DNA from: Ottelia alismoides
Lineage: Eukaryota > Streptophyta > Magnoliopsida > Alismatales > Hydrocharitaceae
Reading direction: 5' to 3'
Length of the DNA: 64,000 nt
Assembly: GCA_037367405.1 (NCBI GenBank)
Contig: JAZKJV010006940.1
Span: 248,001 to 312,000 of the forward strand
The notes beneath the pieces were generated by a model. That model worked only from the letters and a program-made list of their open reading frames with translations. It searched no databases and was not told the DNA's origin. This document shows positions 22,842 through 34,672 of this stretch, piece by piece (position 1 is the stretch's first letter; every line of letters begins with the position of its first letter). The translations under genes and the position numbers were made by a program.

Positions 22842-24169
22842 GGCCCCGTTTGTTTGATTGCAAAGGAATTACAATGGAATGGAATCAAGACAAGAATGGA
22901 ATTAACAATGGAATGGAAAGGAAAAAGTTTTTCCATTCCATTGTTTGGATCTTATTAGGAATTGAAACTTTTATTATGAGATATGTTCTTTTCTTATATT
23001 TGGAAAGGGAAATGAATAGAAAGAAAACAACATTCCTTTGATATATTTCGTTAAGTAAAAAAAAATAATCGGTGTTCTCAGACTTATTTTTTCATATAAT
23101 CGATATATTTCATATAAAGAATCAATAATCAAATTTAAATGAAAACTACTTTGATTTTTTTCATACAATTGATATATTTGATGTATCCATATCTGTATCC
23201 GCTACAATGTTTTATTACCATATCTAATATCCATATTTCATGGGTATCTGTATTTGGAAAATAAACTAAAAATACATATCCAAGTCCGTATACGTATCAA
23301 CTAAAATTTAACCATGTCCATATCCTAAAAAACTAAAGACGGTATCTGTATCAATATCTATTACTGTAAAAAATAAAACCCGTTTCCATGTCCATATCCG
23401 CTTTCGTAAAAAAACATCATCCATCTCCATATATGTATCCGTAGAAAAATTAAAATCCATATCCATATCCGTATATGTATCTGCTAGAATATAATCAGTA
23501 TCCATGTCTTAGAAAAAAATGCATCCGTTTCCATGTTCATATTAGAAAAAAAACATATATCTCTGTTCATATCCATATCTGGAAAAAAAACAAAAAAAAC
23601 ATATCCGTGTTTGTATCCATATCCGTAAACAAATCATATCTGATATATTTTATCTTTCTAATAGATATATTTAATATATATGTATTCTTATCAACGGGAA
23701 TATCTTGTAACCACATTTGTATCTATATCTAAAAAAATAAATTGTATCTATTTTTGTATCTGCAAAAAATATCACATATCCATGCCAATATCCATATATG
23801 CATATATTTGTAACTTATCCAATCTTTTGCATCCATATATTTGTATCCATTCCAGTGTCCATATATTCATGTTTTAAAAAATCATATCCATGTCGGTGTC
23901 CAAAAAATATCCAAAAAAAAGAAAAACGCATATTCATGTCGATATTAATTAAAAAAATTGAATAAGAATACATTCATTAGCATTGGTAAGGAATGGAATC
24001 CCAATTCCTAGGGGGGTACCTAGGAATGGCAATTCCCATGAATGGGGGAATCAGGTTTCCTTTGTAATCGTTATTCCTGCATAAAGTTGATCTAACAAAC
24101 AAAGGAATGGAATCGAGAAAGGAATGACGATTCCATTCCCCCCTCTATTCCTGCATAACAAACGGGGCC
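22842..24169. mobile_element. Harbinger-type TIR element, 1.33 kb, TAA duplication
   Basis: Starts GGCCCCGTTTGTTTG and ends with its inverse (ATAACAAACGGGGCC), flanked by TAA at 22839-22841 and 24170-24172. A 3-bp TWA target duplication and GGCC-type ends are typical of PIF/Harbinger (Tourist) elements. The subterminal zones are rich in GGAATGGAATC/GATTCCATTCC words. The core (23166-23960) is an array of CCATATCCGTATC-like words. No transposase lies inside, so it is non-autonomous. Confidence 0.8.
23166..23960. repeat. Degenerate CCATATCCGTATC word array
   Basis: About 800 bases made largely of TATCCATATCYGTATC-type words separated by short A-runs, irregularly spaced and never exactly tandem. 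It forms the core of the Harbinger-type element. A shorter array of the same words lies at 57340-57775. Confidence 0.75.
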
Positions 24170-24360
24170 TAAGGAGAACCATGCTTTCATTTTAGAAAAT
24201 TGGTAACTCGTCCCCGTCCACGTTCGTAATGCATTGACGACGACTTGTCAATATAATAAAGTCGATTCTATCCATTTGTTGATTACGTACAATCAGTATA
24301 TGAAAATGAAATTACACATACACGAAGAAACTAAGATGCGATAAAATAGATACGAGTGAA

Positions 24361-24758
24361 CTACATTAACACAATGAATATGGAACTCCTGTCCTTTAGG
24401 CATTTATTTATATGCACGATCCATATATAAAGAAATTGTTGCATCTTGTAGTAGGGTACTGTGACATTAACATGCATGCCATCGATTGTATTAATCGCAT
24501 TACACAGAAAGAGATGTTGCTCGTGTTCTGTAGAATCTTCGAAAGTATGCATGTGCTCTCATGGATCAAGTAATGCTGCTGCTTTTGGACACAACTGAAG
24601 GGCTCATGTTGGAACTGTTCTTTGCATCTGTCGGTTTTGATAAAGCTAGTCCTACTAACCATGGCCGCCATCACTACGACATAGTGAGGGAAGGTCTTCC
24701 CACGCATATGTAGGGTTTCATCCAACTTTTGTAAGACAACAATGAAATGCATGTCCAT
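24361..24758 (-). pseudogene. Possible PIF/Harbinger transposase relic
   Basis: A minus-strand frame reads LCNAINTIDGMHVNVTVP (about 24450-24515), close to the C-I-GAIDGTHV block around the first catalytic residue of DDE transposases of the Harbinger (DDE_Tnp_4) family. The frame upstream is broken, and the expected RKG-TQN block after it is not clear. It is too short and degraded to be functional. It could also derive from a host HARBI1/ALP1-like gene. Confidence 0.35.
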
Positions 24759-25422
24759 GTGGAACTTTTACTTATCCAATTCACCACTACTAAATATGCA
24801 TTGAAATCCCTCTTTATGTTATCCCATCTATTACAAATTGGGATCTTTGTGTACGACGCGCTCGTTGCACTAGAAATGCTCTCTTCAGAAGCAAATAAGA
24901 CATTCCTTGCTAATTACATGAATACAAAATAATCTGATAATAATATTTGTTGTAATATCTTTAACATCGGAAAATGTAGCAACAAATGTTCAAATTACTC
25001 GTTGTTCTAAGTCAATTCTGTTGTAGTGATTTTTTAATTTAAGATGCAAGTTCTATTTAGGTAAATCGGCTGCCCTAGATGTAAGTTCTATTTGGGGTAT
25101 GAGTTGCCCTTGTTCATCCCTTACATTCATGGGATGGAATTTATGTCGCGTCTCCCTATTTTCTTCACTAAAATACTTTAATCATCTTCCATCCAAGAAT
25201 GCTAACATCAAAAATATATTCTAATCATAAGCATAATCAATTTAACACAAATGCTATCACTTCACTTATGCCTAACTATCAAAATAACTAGTATTCACAA
25301 ATACGAACACTTTAATTGGAGTTTACTTCAATCTAACCCATCTCATTTATTAAAGTTAGCAAAGGATCGATACCCCTTTGATTTATTTAGATAAAGTTAA
25401 TTAAGGATGCAAATAGCTATGG

Positions 25423-25424
<2 letters not shown>
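24759..25424. other. Unassigned AT-rich interval
   Basis: No gene, terminal repeat or known element was recognised between the Harbinger relic and the first TA microsatellite. Confidence 0.4.

Positions 25425-25466
<42 letters not shown>
25425..25466. repeat. (TA)n microsatellite
   Basis: About 21 perfect TA units directly left of the foldback MITE. A second TA tract (25857-25878) flanks the MITE on its right, so the MITE sits inside a TA array. Confidence 0.95.
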
Positions 25467-25470
<4 letters not shown>

Positions 25471-25856
25471 ACCGGGAGGCTGCTGCGTGAAGCAGCCAAG
25501 CTGGCTGCTACATGTAGCATTCTCCCCTAAATTTTTTTATTTTTTTTGCGAAATTTCACCATGTATATTCATCTATATATCCCTCCTACATGTCATTCAA
25601 ATTTCATGAGAAACAAAGACTCCTAAGCCGTCCATCTAGAAGGGGTAGATTACAACAAATTTCATACCGTTAAAAAATAACCGGTCTAGATGGAGGGCAT
25701 AGGAGTCTCCATTTCTCACGAAATTTGAATGACATGTAGGAGGGATATATAGATGAATATACATGGAAAAAATTTCAAAAAAAAATAAAAAAGGGAGGGA
25801 AATTGCCCCACGGAGCAGCCAGCTTAGCTGCTCCGCGCAGCAGCTTCCCTTTTCTG
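25467..25856. mobile_element. Foldback MITE in (TA)n, Micron-like
   Basis: A 390-bp near-palindrome. The left arm runs GGCTGCTGCG...AGCCAAGCTGGCTGCT and on through TATTCATCTATATATCCCTC and CATGTCATTCAAATTTC; the right arm is its reverse complement, with a short spacer near 25645-25680. It lies between two TA tracts, and the length and setting recall the rice Micron MITEs, which occur in (TA)n. A half copy lies at 57175-57330. No coding capacity. Confidence 0.8.
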
Positions 25857-25878
25857 TATATATATATATATATATATA

Positions 25879-25950
25879 GAAAATTTATCCAGAGGGCACT
25901 GTGCCCATTTTATATAAAATGAGCCCTTATTCCCAACCATTGGATTAAAT
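25879..25950 (+). repeat. MULE left terminal inverted repeat
   Basis: Reads GAAAATTTATCC, then AGAGGGCACTGTGCCCATTT, then an AAATGAGCCC block. The inverse occurs at 57010-57078. The core GGGCACTGTGCCC is itself a palindrome. The transposase promoter is expected in or near this repeat, as in MuDR. Confidence 0.8.
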
Positions 25951-26220
25951 CACGCGATCCCATGATTATAGGAACCACGATTGTAACCGCCATTTTTGTA
26001 AAAATGAAAATTAATTACATTCCTTAATTAGCAAATGAGTCATTTCTTCTCGCGTCATTTTCTATCGAGGAAAAAAACCCCTTCTTGTGATTCGCGAGAG
26101 CTTCGAGCGATTCTTTACTCGTAATCTGTAACCAAAGGTAATTTGATTTGCAACTTATAATTTTTTTTATATTTTTCGTTACATGTTTTCGTTTCTAATA
26201 TGTATTTAATAGGTTTGTGT

Positions 26221-26380
26221 ATGGACAATTCGCGAGTAGATTTTGATCTTGATACGTATGATTCAACGATGAAAGACGACTTTGTTCATGGTTCAAAAAG
26301 TGAAGATTATTTATGTGAATTAGAAGTTGAAGGCAATCTTTTCGATCTGATTGATGTCCACAAGAACTCTGGAAGATTAT
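26221..26380 (+). CDS. MULE transposase, exon 1
   Basis: Starts at ATG 26221 (MDNSRVDFDLDTYDS), a short acidic N-terminus, and ends before GT at 26381. The exon closes with one base of a codon and exon 2 opens with two, so the join (SGRL-F-NDEYES) is in frame. An upstream in-frame ATG at 26200 (MYLIGLC) is possible but less likely. The position about 340 bases inside the left terminal repeat fits a MURA-type gene. The match of phases is the main support; the N-terminus itself has no recognised domain. Confidence 0.6.
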
Positions 26381-27652
26381 GTATTTTTTTTATAGATTTT
26401 ATGTAATCATATGAATTTTATTTTCAAGTTGTTCATTGTATCATTGAAATTTTGGAATTCGTATCATCATCAAATTTAAATAAGGTCTAGTATTATATAA
26501 GCATCTTTTAAGTATCTGTAAGATCTCAGAGCGAACAAGTAATATCTGTAAGATCAGATATCGTAGCACATGTAAACATCAGTAAGATTTTATATGACTT
26601 AAGTAATATTTTTATATTCATTAGTAATACTTGCAAAAGAATCAGTAAGCACTAGTGTAGCACATATAAGTATCAGTAAGATTTATTATGACATAAGTAA
26701 TATTTTCATTTTCTATAGTAACATTTGCAAAAGAATAAGTAAACTCCTATGTTTCAGATGTATCAGTAAGTTATATGGTATCACCAAGTAATATTATCAA
26801 TCTCATTAGTAATAACTGCGAAAGAATAAGTAAGTATCAGTAAGCTATTTTATGACACAAGTAATATACATAAATTCAATAGTAGCACATGTAATATCTG
26901 TAAGATCAGATATCGTAGCACATGTAAACATCAGTAAGATTTTATATGACTTAAGTAATATTTTTATATTCATTAGTAATACTTGCAAAAGAATCAGTAA
27001 GCACTAGTGTAGCACATGTAAGTATCAGTAAGATTTATTATGACATAAGTAATATTTTCATTTTCGATAGTAACATTTGCAAAAGAGTAAGTAAACTCCT
27101 ATGTTTCAGATGTATCAGTAAGTTATATGGTATCACCAAGTAATATTATCAATCTCATTAGTAATAACTGCGATAGAATAAGTAAGTATCTGTAAGCTAT
27201 GTTATGACACAAGTAATATACATAAATTCAATAGTAGCACTAGTGTAGCACATGTAAGTCTCAGTAAGCCTTATTATGACATAAGTAATATTTTTAGTTT
27301 TGATAGTAACTTTTGCAATAGAATAAGTAAGCTCGTATGTTTCAGATGTATCAGTAAGTTATATGATATCACGATGTAATATTATCAAACTCGTTTGTAA
27401 TAACTGCAAAAGAATACGTAAGTATCAGTAAGCTATGTCATGACACACGTAAATTACATAAATTCAATACTGATACTTTAAATACGTAAGAATACGTAAG
27501 TATCAGTAAGCTATTGTATTAGTAAGTTATGCAATATCACGATGTAATATTAGTAAACTCATTAGTAATAATTGCATAAGAATACGTAAGTTCATGCATG
27601 CTGATGCTTTAAATATGCATACTGATACTCTTTTTATGGTTTATTCTTTTAG
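26381..27652 (+). repeat. Transposase intron built of AGTAAG-word repeats
   Basis: The 1.27-kb intron runs from GT (26381) to TTTTAG (27652). From about 26480 it is saturated with CAGTAAG, AGTAAT and AGTAAC words. A 352-bp unit starting AATATCTGTAAGATCAGA lies at 26541 and again at 26893, followed by a partial third copy near 27240. Segments of this intron recur near the right end of the MULE (54275-54440, 56035-56390). Confidence 0.8.
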
Positions 27653-29889
27653 TCAATGATGAATATGAAAGCGTTGAAGATTTAAATGATGATGATTCCC
27701 CTATATCAGCTGTTGATCCTGCTATTATCCCTCGAGAGGGTCTCTCTTTCTCAAACCTAAAGGAATGTGAAATGTTCTATGAGAAATATGCAACTGAACT
27801 AGGCTTTAATATTAGGAGGAGTAGCACCAAATATTGTTTTGATCGAAAAAACAAAGTTAAGAATCTTTCTTTCAAAAAATATGTTTGTTGGAAGGAAGGA
27901 TAGTATGTTCAAAATGCCAAAAAAATAAAGATATCATCGAGCCTGTCAGTGGTAGACGCAGAAGCTAATATTGATGGAATAGACAGCGAGGGTAGACGAT
28001 GTGGAATAAGCCGTTGTGGTTGTAAGGCAAAGTTGTGTGTTAAATTAAATCAGATATTTAAACAGTGGGATGTGGTCTCATTCGTTGAGGAACATAACCA
28101 TAAACTTGTTTCTCCAAGTAAGAAAAAGTACTTGAGACCGAATAGGAGAATAACTAAGGCCACAAAAAATCTACTAGCTTCTATGTCTCAAGTGAACATC
28201 CCTACTGCCAAACAAATTGCTTTTTTGGACAAACAAAGTGGATCTGACGAACGCATTGGTTCTATAGCCAGAGACATATACAATTTGAAACGTGATCAGA
28301 AGAAAGAAATTGAAGGTCATGATGCCGTTATGTTGTTGGAACATCTTGAATATTGCAAAAGTATTACACCTGAATTTTTTTATGTGTACAAGCAAGATGA
28401 GGATTTGTGTTTAACTCATTGCATGTGGATAGATTCTTATTCTATGGAAGATTATAAATTGTTTGGAGATGCTGTTACTTTTGATACAACATACGATACA
28501 AACAAGTATAAGCTCATTTTTGCTTCTTTTTGTGGAGTTAACAACCATAAACAGACTGTATTCTTTTGCAACGCATTCTTAATGAATGAGACAAAGGAGT
28601 CTTTTGTATGGCTTTTTAAAAATTTTCTGATGGCTGTTAATGTTGCTCCCAAGACAATTATTACTGATCAGTGTCCATCCATTAATGCTGCTATAAGAGA
28701 AGTCTTCCCCTCTACCAAACATAGATATTGTGGTTGGCACGTTACAGCTAACATGAAGAAGAGAATTGGTTTAACAAAGAAAGCTGATATAGCAATTCCT
28801 ACATTGAATAAGATTATTTGGGGGGCAAAAAGTGAACAAGATTTTGAAGCTGAGTGGGACAGAATAGTTACAGAATGTAATTTAGACAAAAATAGATGGA
28901 TTAATGTTATGTATCGTATTAGGAGAAAGTGGGTTCCTATTTACATGAGAAGATATTTTTTTGCTGAGATGAATACAACACAGAGGAGCGAGAGCATGAA
29001 TTCATTCCTGACTAACCATGTCAATCAGCTGAATAGTTTATATGAGTTCATGACTAGATTTCAAACCGCAGTTGAAAGAATGAGAGAGCATGCTAATAGG
29101 ATGGATAATGAAAATGAGAATAAAATTCCTAAGTTGGCTACGCAGTGGAGCATTGAAAAACAATTTTCTGAGCATTTCACAAAGACTGTGTTTTATATGG
29201 TTAAGACAGAGCTTTTGGAAGGTATTGAACTAAATGTGATTCCATTTCCTTCTGTTGACGATGTTATACAATTCAGAGTATATCCTATTGGGAGAATTGA
29301 AGATTTCAACAGAGTTTCTTTTCATGCTTGTTACAATAAATTCAAATGTGATTGTATGAAAATGGAATCAATGGGTATTCCTTGCAGACACATTATTAGT
29401 GTTTTAAAACACACTGATGCGTTAGACGTTCAATCCTCTCTTTTATTGAAAAGATGGAAGAAAGATATCAAGAGAAATGGTTACTACCCACTTTACAGGA
29501 GGAGAACAGTGCAAGATGATAATAGTCAATTAAGGGTATTGGCAAATGAACTTATTAGCGAAGCTGATGGCAACAAAGAAGTATATGATTATATTAAGAA
29601 GGTCCTTATAGATGCTTCTGAAGGAGTCAAAGCTATTAAGAGCAAAAGGATCATTGTAAATGTTGAAGATGTCCATGATGTTAATGAAAAATGTGATAAG
29701 ACAGTATTTGTTGTAAAAGATCCTAATGTAGCAAAACCAAAAGGGTCTGGAAAAGGTGGTAGACCAAAGGGCAGCACTAATAGATTGAAATCAATTAGTG
29801 AAGAGAATTCGTCAAAGGGTAGACAATGCAAATTATGCCACAAATTCAATGCAGGACATGATTCAAGGAATTGCCCTTCAAAATCTTAA
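27653..29889 (+). pseudogene. MULE transposase, exon 2 (FAR1 domain, MULE core, SWIM finger), one in-frame stop
   Basis: In order it shows: a FAR1-type zinc-binding DNA-binding domain (GLSFSNLKECEMFYEKYA to FVEEHNHKLV, 27742-28112); the MULE catalytic core with Asp in VTFDTTYDTNKYK (28483) and in IITDQCPSINAAIREVFP (28666); the CGWHV C-x2-H; TTQRSESMNSF (Glu at 28990); a SWIM finger CDCMKMESMGIPCRH (about 29348-29392); and a C-terminal knuckle CKLCHKFNAGHDSRNC. Such proteins cut and join MULE ends; domesticated relatives are FHY3/FAR1. Reading is open for 646 codons after a single TAG at 27901-27903, which lies inside the FAR1 domain after FKKYVCWKEG. That stop would remove the whole core unless read through, spliced out or a sequencing error. 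The stop codon is TAA at 29887. Confidence 0.85.
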
Positions 29890-30965
29890 TATAATGTATG
29901 ATGGTAAGAAATATTCTTATGCATATGGTTTATATAGTACTCTTTGTATATTAACGTTCTGATAACAATATGTATATTTTTTCCATTACACAGTTGGTTA
30001 CATTATCAATGAGCTGATATTTGAAAGTTTTGAAGTCAGATGTTATTCAAAGGTCTGAGAAGACTGAAGGTAAGATAAATTCTTATTCATATGGTTTATA
30101 TTGTACTTTTAGTATATTAACGTTCTGATAAGACTATGTATATTTTTTCCATTACACAGGTGCTTACATAATCAATGCAGCTGATATTTGAAAGTATTGA
30201 AGTCAGATGATATTCAAAGGATCGAGAAGACTGAAGATTATTTTAGCATACCCCATTGCACTTTATAGAAGAATTCCATTTTTTTATGTTCCCCTTCTCT
30301 GTAATCTTTCTTAATTGTGTAATATTCATCAAGTATGAAGTTGTGTGTTTATGATCTGGTTGTAAGTTATTTTCTATTGTTCAATTTCCATTTGTAATTT
30401 ACAAGTATGTATAAGTAAGTTGGTACTTTTCAATAGTCTTGTAAGTATGAATCATGTTTCAGTAAATTTCATGAATGAATCAGTAAGTTATGTCTCTCAC
30501 ATGTTTTAGTAAGTTTGGAACATGTATCAGCAACTATGAAGAATGAATCAGTAAGTTAATTTTATTAATCAGTATATATTACCCATATTTCCTTTGACGC
30601 ATGCATCAGTAAGTATGAATCTTGTATAAGTAAGTTAGTAAAGGACATTAGTAATTTTCATCATTATAAACGTAAGCACTTGTAAGCACTTGTAAGCGAT
30701 CATTAATTGGATTTAGAAGATTTTTTAAGTATTTGTATCAGTAAGATAGTATTTTATTCAAGTAATATTTCCAATATCAACCTTAAATTTTTATGTAGTA
30801 TATGTAAGTACTATTAAGTATTAGTAAGTTTTTATGTAGTATATGTAAGTTCTTGTTGTTCACTTTTAGTTAGTAATTTCCAAGACTGTATAAGTAAGTT
30901 GGTACTTGTCCATCATCAGTAAGAATGAATCATGTTTCATTAAATTTGTTATATAAATCAGTAAG
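29890..30965. repeat. MULE spacer: duplicated block and AGTAAG words
   Basis: After the transposase stop, a block of about 170 bp holding TATTAACGTTCTGATAA, TCCATTACACAG and GAAGTCAGATG-TATTCAAAGG is present twice (about 29905-30060 and 30080-30232). From about 30360 to the gypsy insertion the sequence is again rich in CAGTAAG/AGTAAT words. No gene was seen. Confidence 0.7.
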
Positions 30966-33900
30966 TGAAAAGCGAGAGAGCGAGAGCCGCTAAATAGTGG
31001 TCTGACAAGTCAGACTCACTGTCGCTGGTGCGACTGCTCAAACTTCCTCGGTCTTCAACAATTAACCCACACAATCAATCAGAGAAAGAATAGCAAGGAT
31101 TAAAATTTATTATACCCTACTAATGATGTACAATGGCAAGCAAGTAGGGGTCGAACACAAGGAGCAAAGGTGGAGAGCACGGATAAAAATCCAAACCTGA
31201 ATCTAACAAGCAACTTAGCCAATCTAGAATTTTTGTGGGTTTTTTTTTATTTTTATATTTTTTATTTAATTTTTAATTTTATATTTTGTATTTTGGTTTT
31301 AATTTACTGATTTTTATATTTTATATTTTATATTTTTTTTTCTTTTTCAATATTGGAAAGTAAGGACAATATAAAGAAAGACCAGTTAAAATATTAATAA
31401 AAGGGCACCAAAATACTCAAAATTCAGAAATAAAATGTTTTTGGTCTTTTTAATAATTTTTACTGTTTTGTGATTTTTGGGGATTTTTCAAGATGTTTTT
31501 GGTATTTTTAAAGTCTGAAATAAAGCAAACAGTGGAAATACGGGCTGGCTGTGACAAAAATGCAAGTTAAAAATACCAACCAGTAGCAAAATTGTTTCAC
31601 ACTATTTTTCTAATAAAGAGAACAAAATTAAGAGTAAACAGAAGCTGAGTTTGCTATTTTGGGTTTTTCTACTATTTTATATAATTTTTTGAAGTTTTTA
31701 AGAGTTTTTAATTTTTTTGTGTTTTTGTTTTGAGATTTTTTAATGATTTTTGGACTGACACTAAAAGATAATAAAATAGACACTAAGTAGATTTTTGGGA
31801 ATTTTTGGAGGTGTTTTGATATTTTTTTGGTATTTTCTAAGGTAGACAGTACACAAAAAGGCTGTTTTTTGATTTTTTATAAATGGGAAAATAAAATAAA
31901 ATCAAAAAACTAAATATGTGGCGTGAAAGTACACGTGTCCAGTAGCCTAAGTCTATTTTTTGTGGAATTTTTGGAGTTAAAATGATCTATGAAATAAATA
32001 CAACAAGCAATCCAATTCAAATCAGGCCTGGCAGGGGTATATGTGCAATATGTTAAGCATCCAGGGGCATTCATGCAATTTTCACCAAGAAATCACGCGC
32101 AACTCACGTTACTCACCACTCACAGGGCATAAATGCGATTAAAGAAAACCGGCAGGGCGTACAATGCAATAGTTCCAAAAATATATTATATATCCTACGC
32201 ACAGGGACGAAATCGCAAATACTGAAAAGTTCTGGGCCTCTCTTGCAAAATGCCCAAAAGTCACATGCCAACGTCACGTGAGGTGACGTGGCGTGGATTG
32301 GAGTGCAAATAGTGATAAGGTGAGGGTCTGTGTGCAAATATTACAACACTTTGTAAACTACAAATAAAAGTTACTGGACTAAACAGTAAATACAAAAAGC
32401 GTGGGTTAAAAGTGCAAAATACCCACGGGGCTTGATCCAGCGGTTGATGGCGATCCACTTATCCACGTGGTGCACATCAACGGTGCGTACCCCTTCGTCA
32501 CGGACGGTTGGGATTAGATCTTCAAGGCTTGATCGGACGGCTGGGAGGCGCAGGAGATCAGACGGCCAATGATGCGTCTGGAGCGGGTGGTTGATCCAAC
32601 GGCAGGGAGGGGTTCACGAAGAACACCTCCCCGGCGAACTTCGAGGTGCGATTCCGGCCGACACACGGCCGCTCCGGCCCCCGGATCAAGGGCAAAACGA
32701 TCCCGGGGCTCTTCCGCGTCAGCAGGTAGTCTCAGGCGAGGCGGAGACGGCTCGAGGTGCTCGGACGGCGGAGGAGACCTGGGCAGGTGGTCCTGGGTTC
32801 GTCGATGGTCGATCGAGCCTCCTCTTGGGCTCGGACCTGCAAGGTTAGGCGCACAAAACCCCAGCGAACAATTTGGTGGTTCCCGATGGTTCCGATGAGG
32901 CGAAGGATGGAGCGGGCGTAGAACTCCGGCGAGTGGCGGAGAGAAGAGTTCGGGCGGCTCGATCTGAGCGAGATCGAGGGGGAATGAAGGGTGGCGCGGA
33001 GTGACGGAGCGACGAGGAAGAAGATGGAGGTGGTCGGTGCGGCGGTCGATGATGGACGAGGTCGGAAAATGGAGGCGGAGCTCAGCTCCGCCGTGGGCTT
33101 TGATCGATGATTCACGGCGAATGGGTGATCGAGAGTAAGAACAGCTATAGGCCTACACTAATCTACGCTAAGGCTACAAAAAGACGAAGAGAAAGGAGGG
33201 GGAAACTCACCGAAGACGTCGGGCGATGAAGCTCGGCGGAGCTCCGGCGAAGGTCGGATCGACTTCGATTCGACGCCAACTGACGCAAACCCAAGGTCAA
33301 ATCGACTCCTGCTGTCACCAGGAGCACAACTGGCTAGGGGTTTTCGAGTGGTTTTGGCGGAAGAAGGATCAAACTTTGAATCAAAGTCGGGGGATGTCTT
33401 TTAAAGGGTTGACGGCGAGGCGAGGAAGACGAGGCTTCAGCGCCTCGGTCAGTGATCCACAGCCCAAGGAATCACTTGGGCGTGAATCACCATCGACCGA
33501 GGAAAAGATTCCAAGAAGGAACCATCACCAAATGGTGATCGAGGCTCCCTCGAAAAAGGGGTGAACATAGGGTCAAACTTGACTCTGACAAGGGACAGAC
33601 CTCGGTCAGAGAGTTGACCGAGGTCAACCAATGGAGCGTTCTGGTTGGTCCACGTGGACCAACCAGAAAATTCCTTGGCTAAAAACCTTGTAAAATGGAT
33701 TAAAAATATCAGACGAATTAATTAAATTTTGGGTATAAAATAAAAAATGTTTGTAATTTTATGAAGTATTTTATGGTGATTTTTGTTTATTTTTATGAGC
33801 TATATTTTTACAAGTTTGTATTCTTACCCTTATAGGTATCTATATCTATGTATTTTATTTTTAAGTATTTAATTTTTGTTTTGATTTAGGTTTTTGTTCT

Positions 33901-34637
33901 TATTTTAATGTACATAATTATTATAAGTATTATTTACGACATTATAAAAATATAAAATTATATAAATAATAATCAAATAATAAGTTGGATATTTTAATAT
34001 GTACAAGTATACAATGTGGGTCCAAAAGTCAACTTTCAAACCGTAGCTACGCCAAATGCGAAACCACCACCATTAATTAGATTATTTTCTTCTATATACA
34101 ATTAAAGGTGAGTACGCTGCATTTGGAGTCTTTATTTGTGAGATACGGGTCTGGGAAGTTGGCATTCTGGATTTTTATTCAGACCATAACTTTTTATCTG
34201 TAAATTATTTTTCTGTGAAATAAATTTTGTATTTTTCTTTATTTTATTATCTACAACTTTCATGTACAAAGTTTCTTTATTTGATGTACAAAAAGTGGAA
34301 CCAAAAATAGGTCCCAAAATGAATAAAGAATGAATAAAATGTATAGGTATTTTATCTATATTTCTGACCTTATCTCCCCCTACTTTATTCCTTGTCGACC
34401 TATTCATCAAGATGCCTAGGTCTCGGGGCTTCGGGTCATAAAATATTTACAATATTTTATTCTTTTTCTTTTCTTTTCTTTATTCTATAATTTTGGCTTT
34501 AAGAACCGCATTTTATACAATATTTACATACATATACATGAATGCTAAAATGCATGAATAAATGCTATTTACACGCATTTACTAGGGTTTTTCAGGCCAA
34601 AATGATAGAATAAAGATGATGAAACGTGGATTCATCA
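30966..34637 (-). repeat. Gypsy 3' LTR
   Basis: 3,672 bp, starting TG and ending CA in both readings. It matches 45853-49526; differences are mostly one-base changes in homopolymer lengths in the first 1.5 kb, with only about three substitutions seen by eye. The middle (32450-33660) is GC-rich and the outer parts AT-rich. Frames inside the LTR recur in both copies and look non-coding. Confidence 0.95.
32033..32424 (-). promoter_or_regulatory. Reiterated GGG-N6-TGCAAT motif in the LTR
   Basis: A motif of GGG(G), about six variable bases, then TGCAAT or TGCAAA recurs about nine times: near 32036, 32064, 32125, 32154, 32203, 32235, 32301, 32324 and 32404. Spacing is 30-80 bases. The same series lies in the other LTR near 46921-47310. 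It may be a set of regulatory sites; there is no direct evidence of function. Confidence 0.45.
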
Positions 34638-34672
34638 TCCCCCTATACTTTACCTTTGCTAGTCCCTAGCAA
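34638..34672 (-). other. Polypurine tract with upstream hairpin
   Basis: On the minus strand AAAGTATAGGGGGA ends exactly at the 3' LTR (34638-34651). It primes plus-strand DNA synthesis in LTR elements. Directly upstream is the perfect hairpin TTTGCTAG-TCC-CTAGCAAA (34653-34671 in plus reading). Confidence 0.85.

Noticed and set aside
24408..24758. 116-codon minus-strand frame as an intact gene
   Set aside because: The recognisable transposase block is in another frame; taken as relic only.
26480..27650. Regularly repeated words suggesting a CRISPR-like array
   Set aside because: Word spacing is irregular, the words are 6-8 bases and degenerate, and the context is a plant transposon intron.
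32732..33115. 127-codon frame on the minus strand in the LTR (repeated at 47621-48004)
   Set aside because: Present only because the LTR is duplicated and GC-rich; no domain and overlapping frames on both strands.
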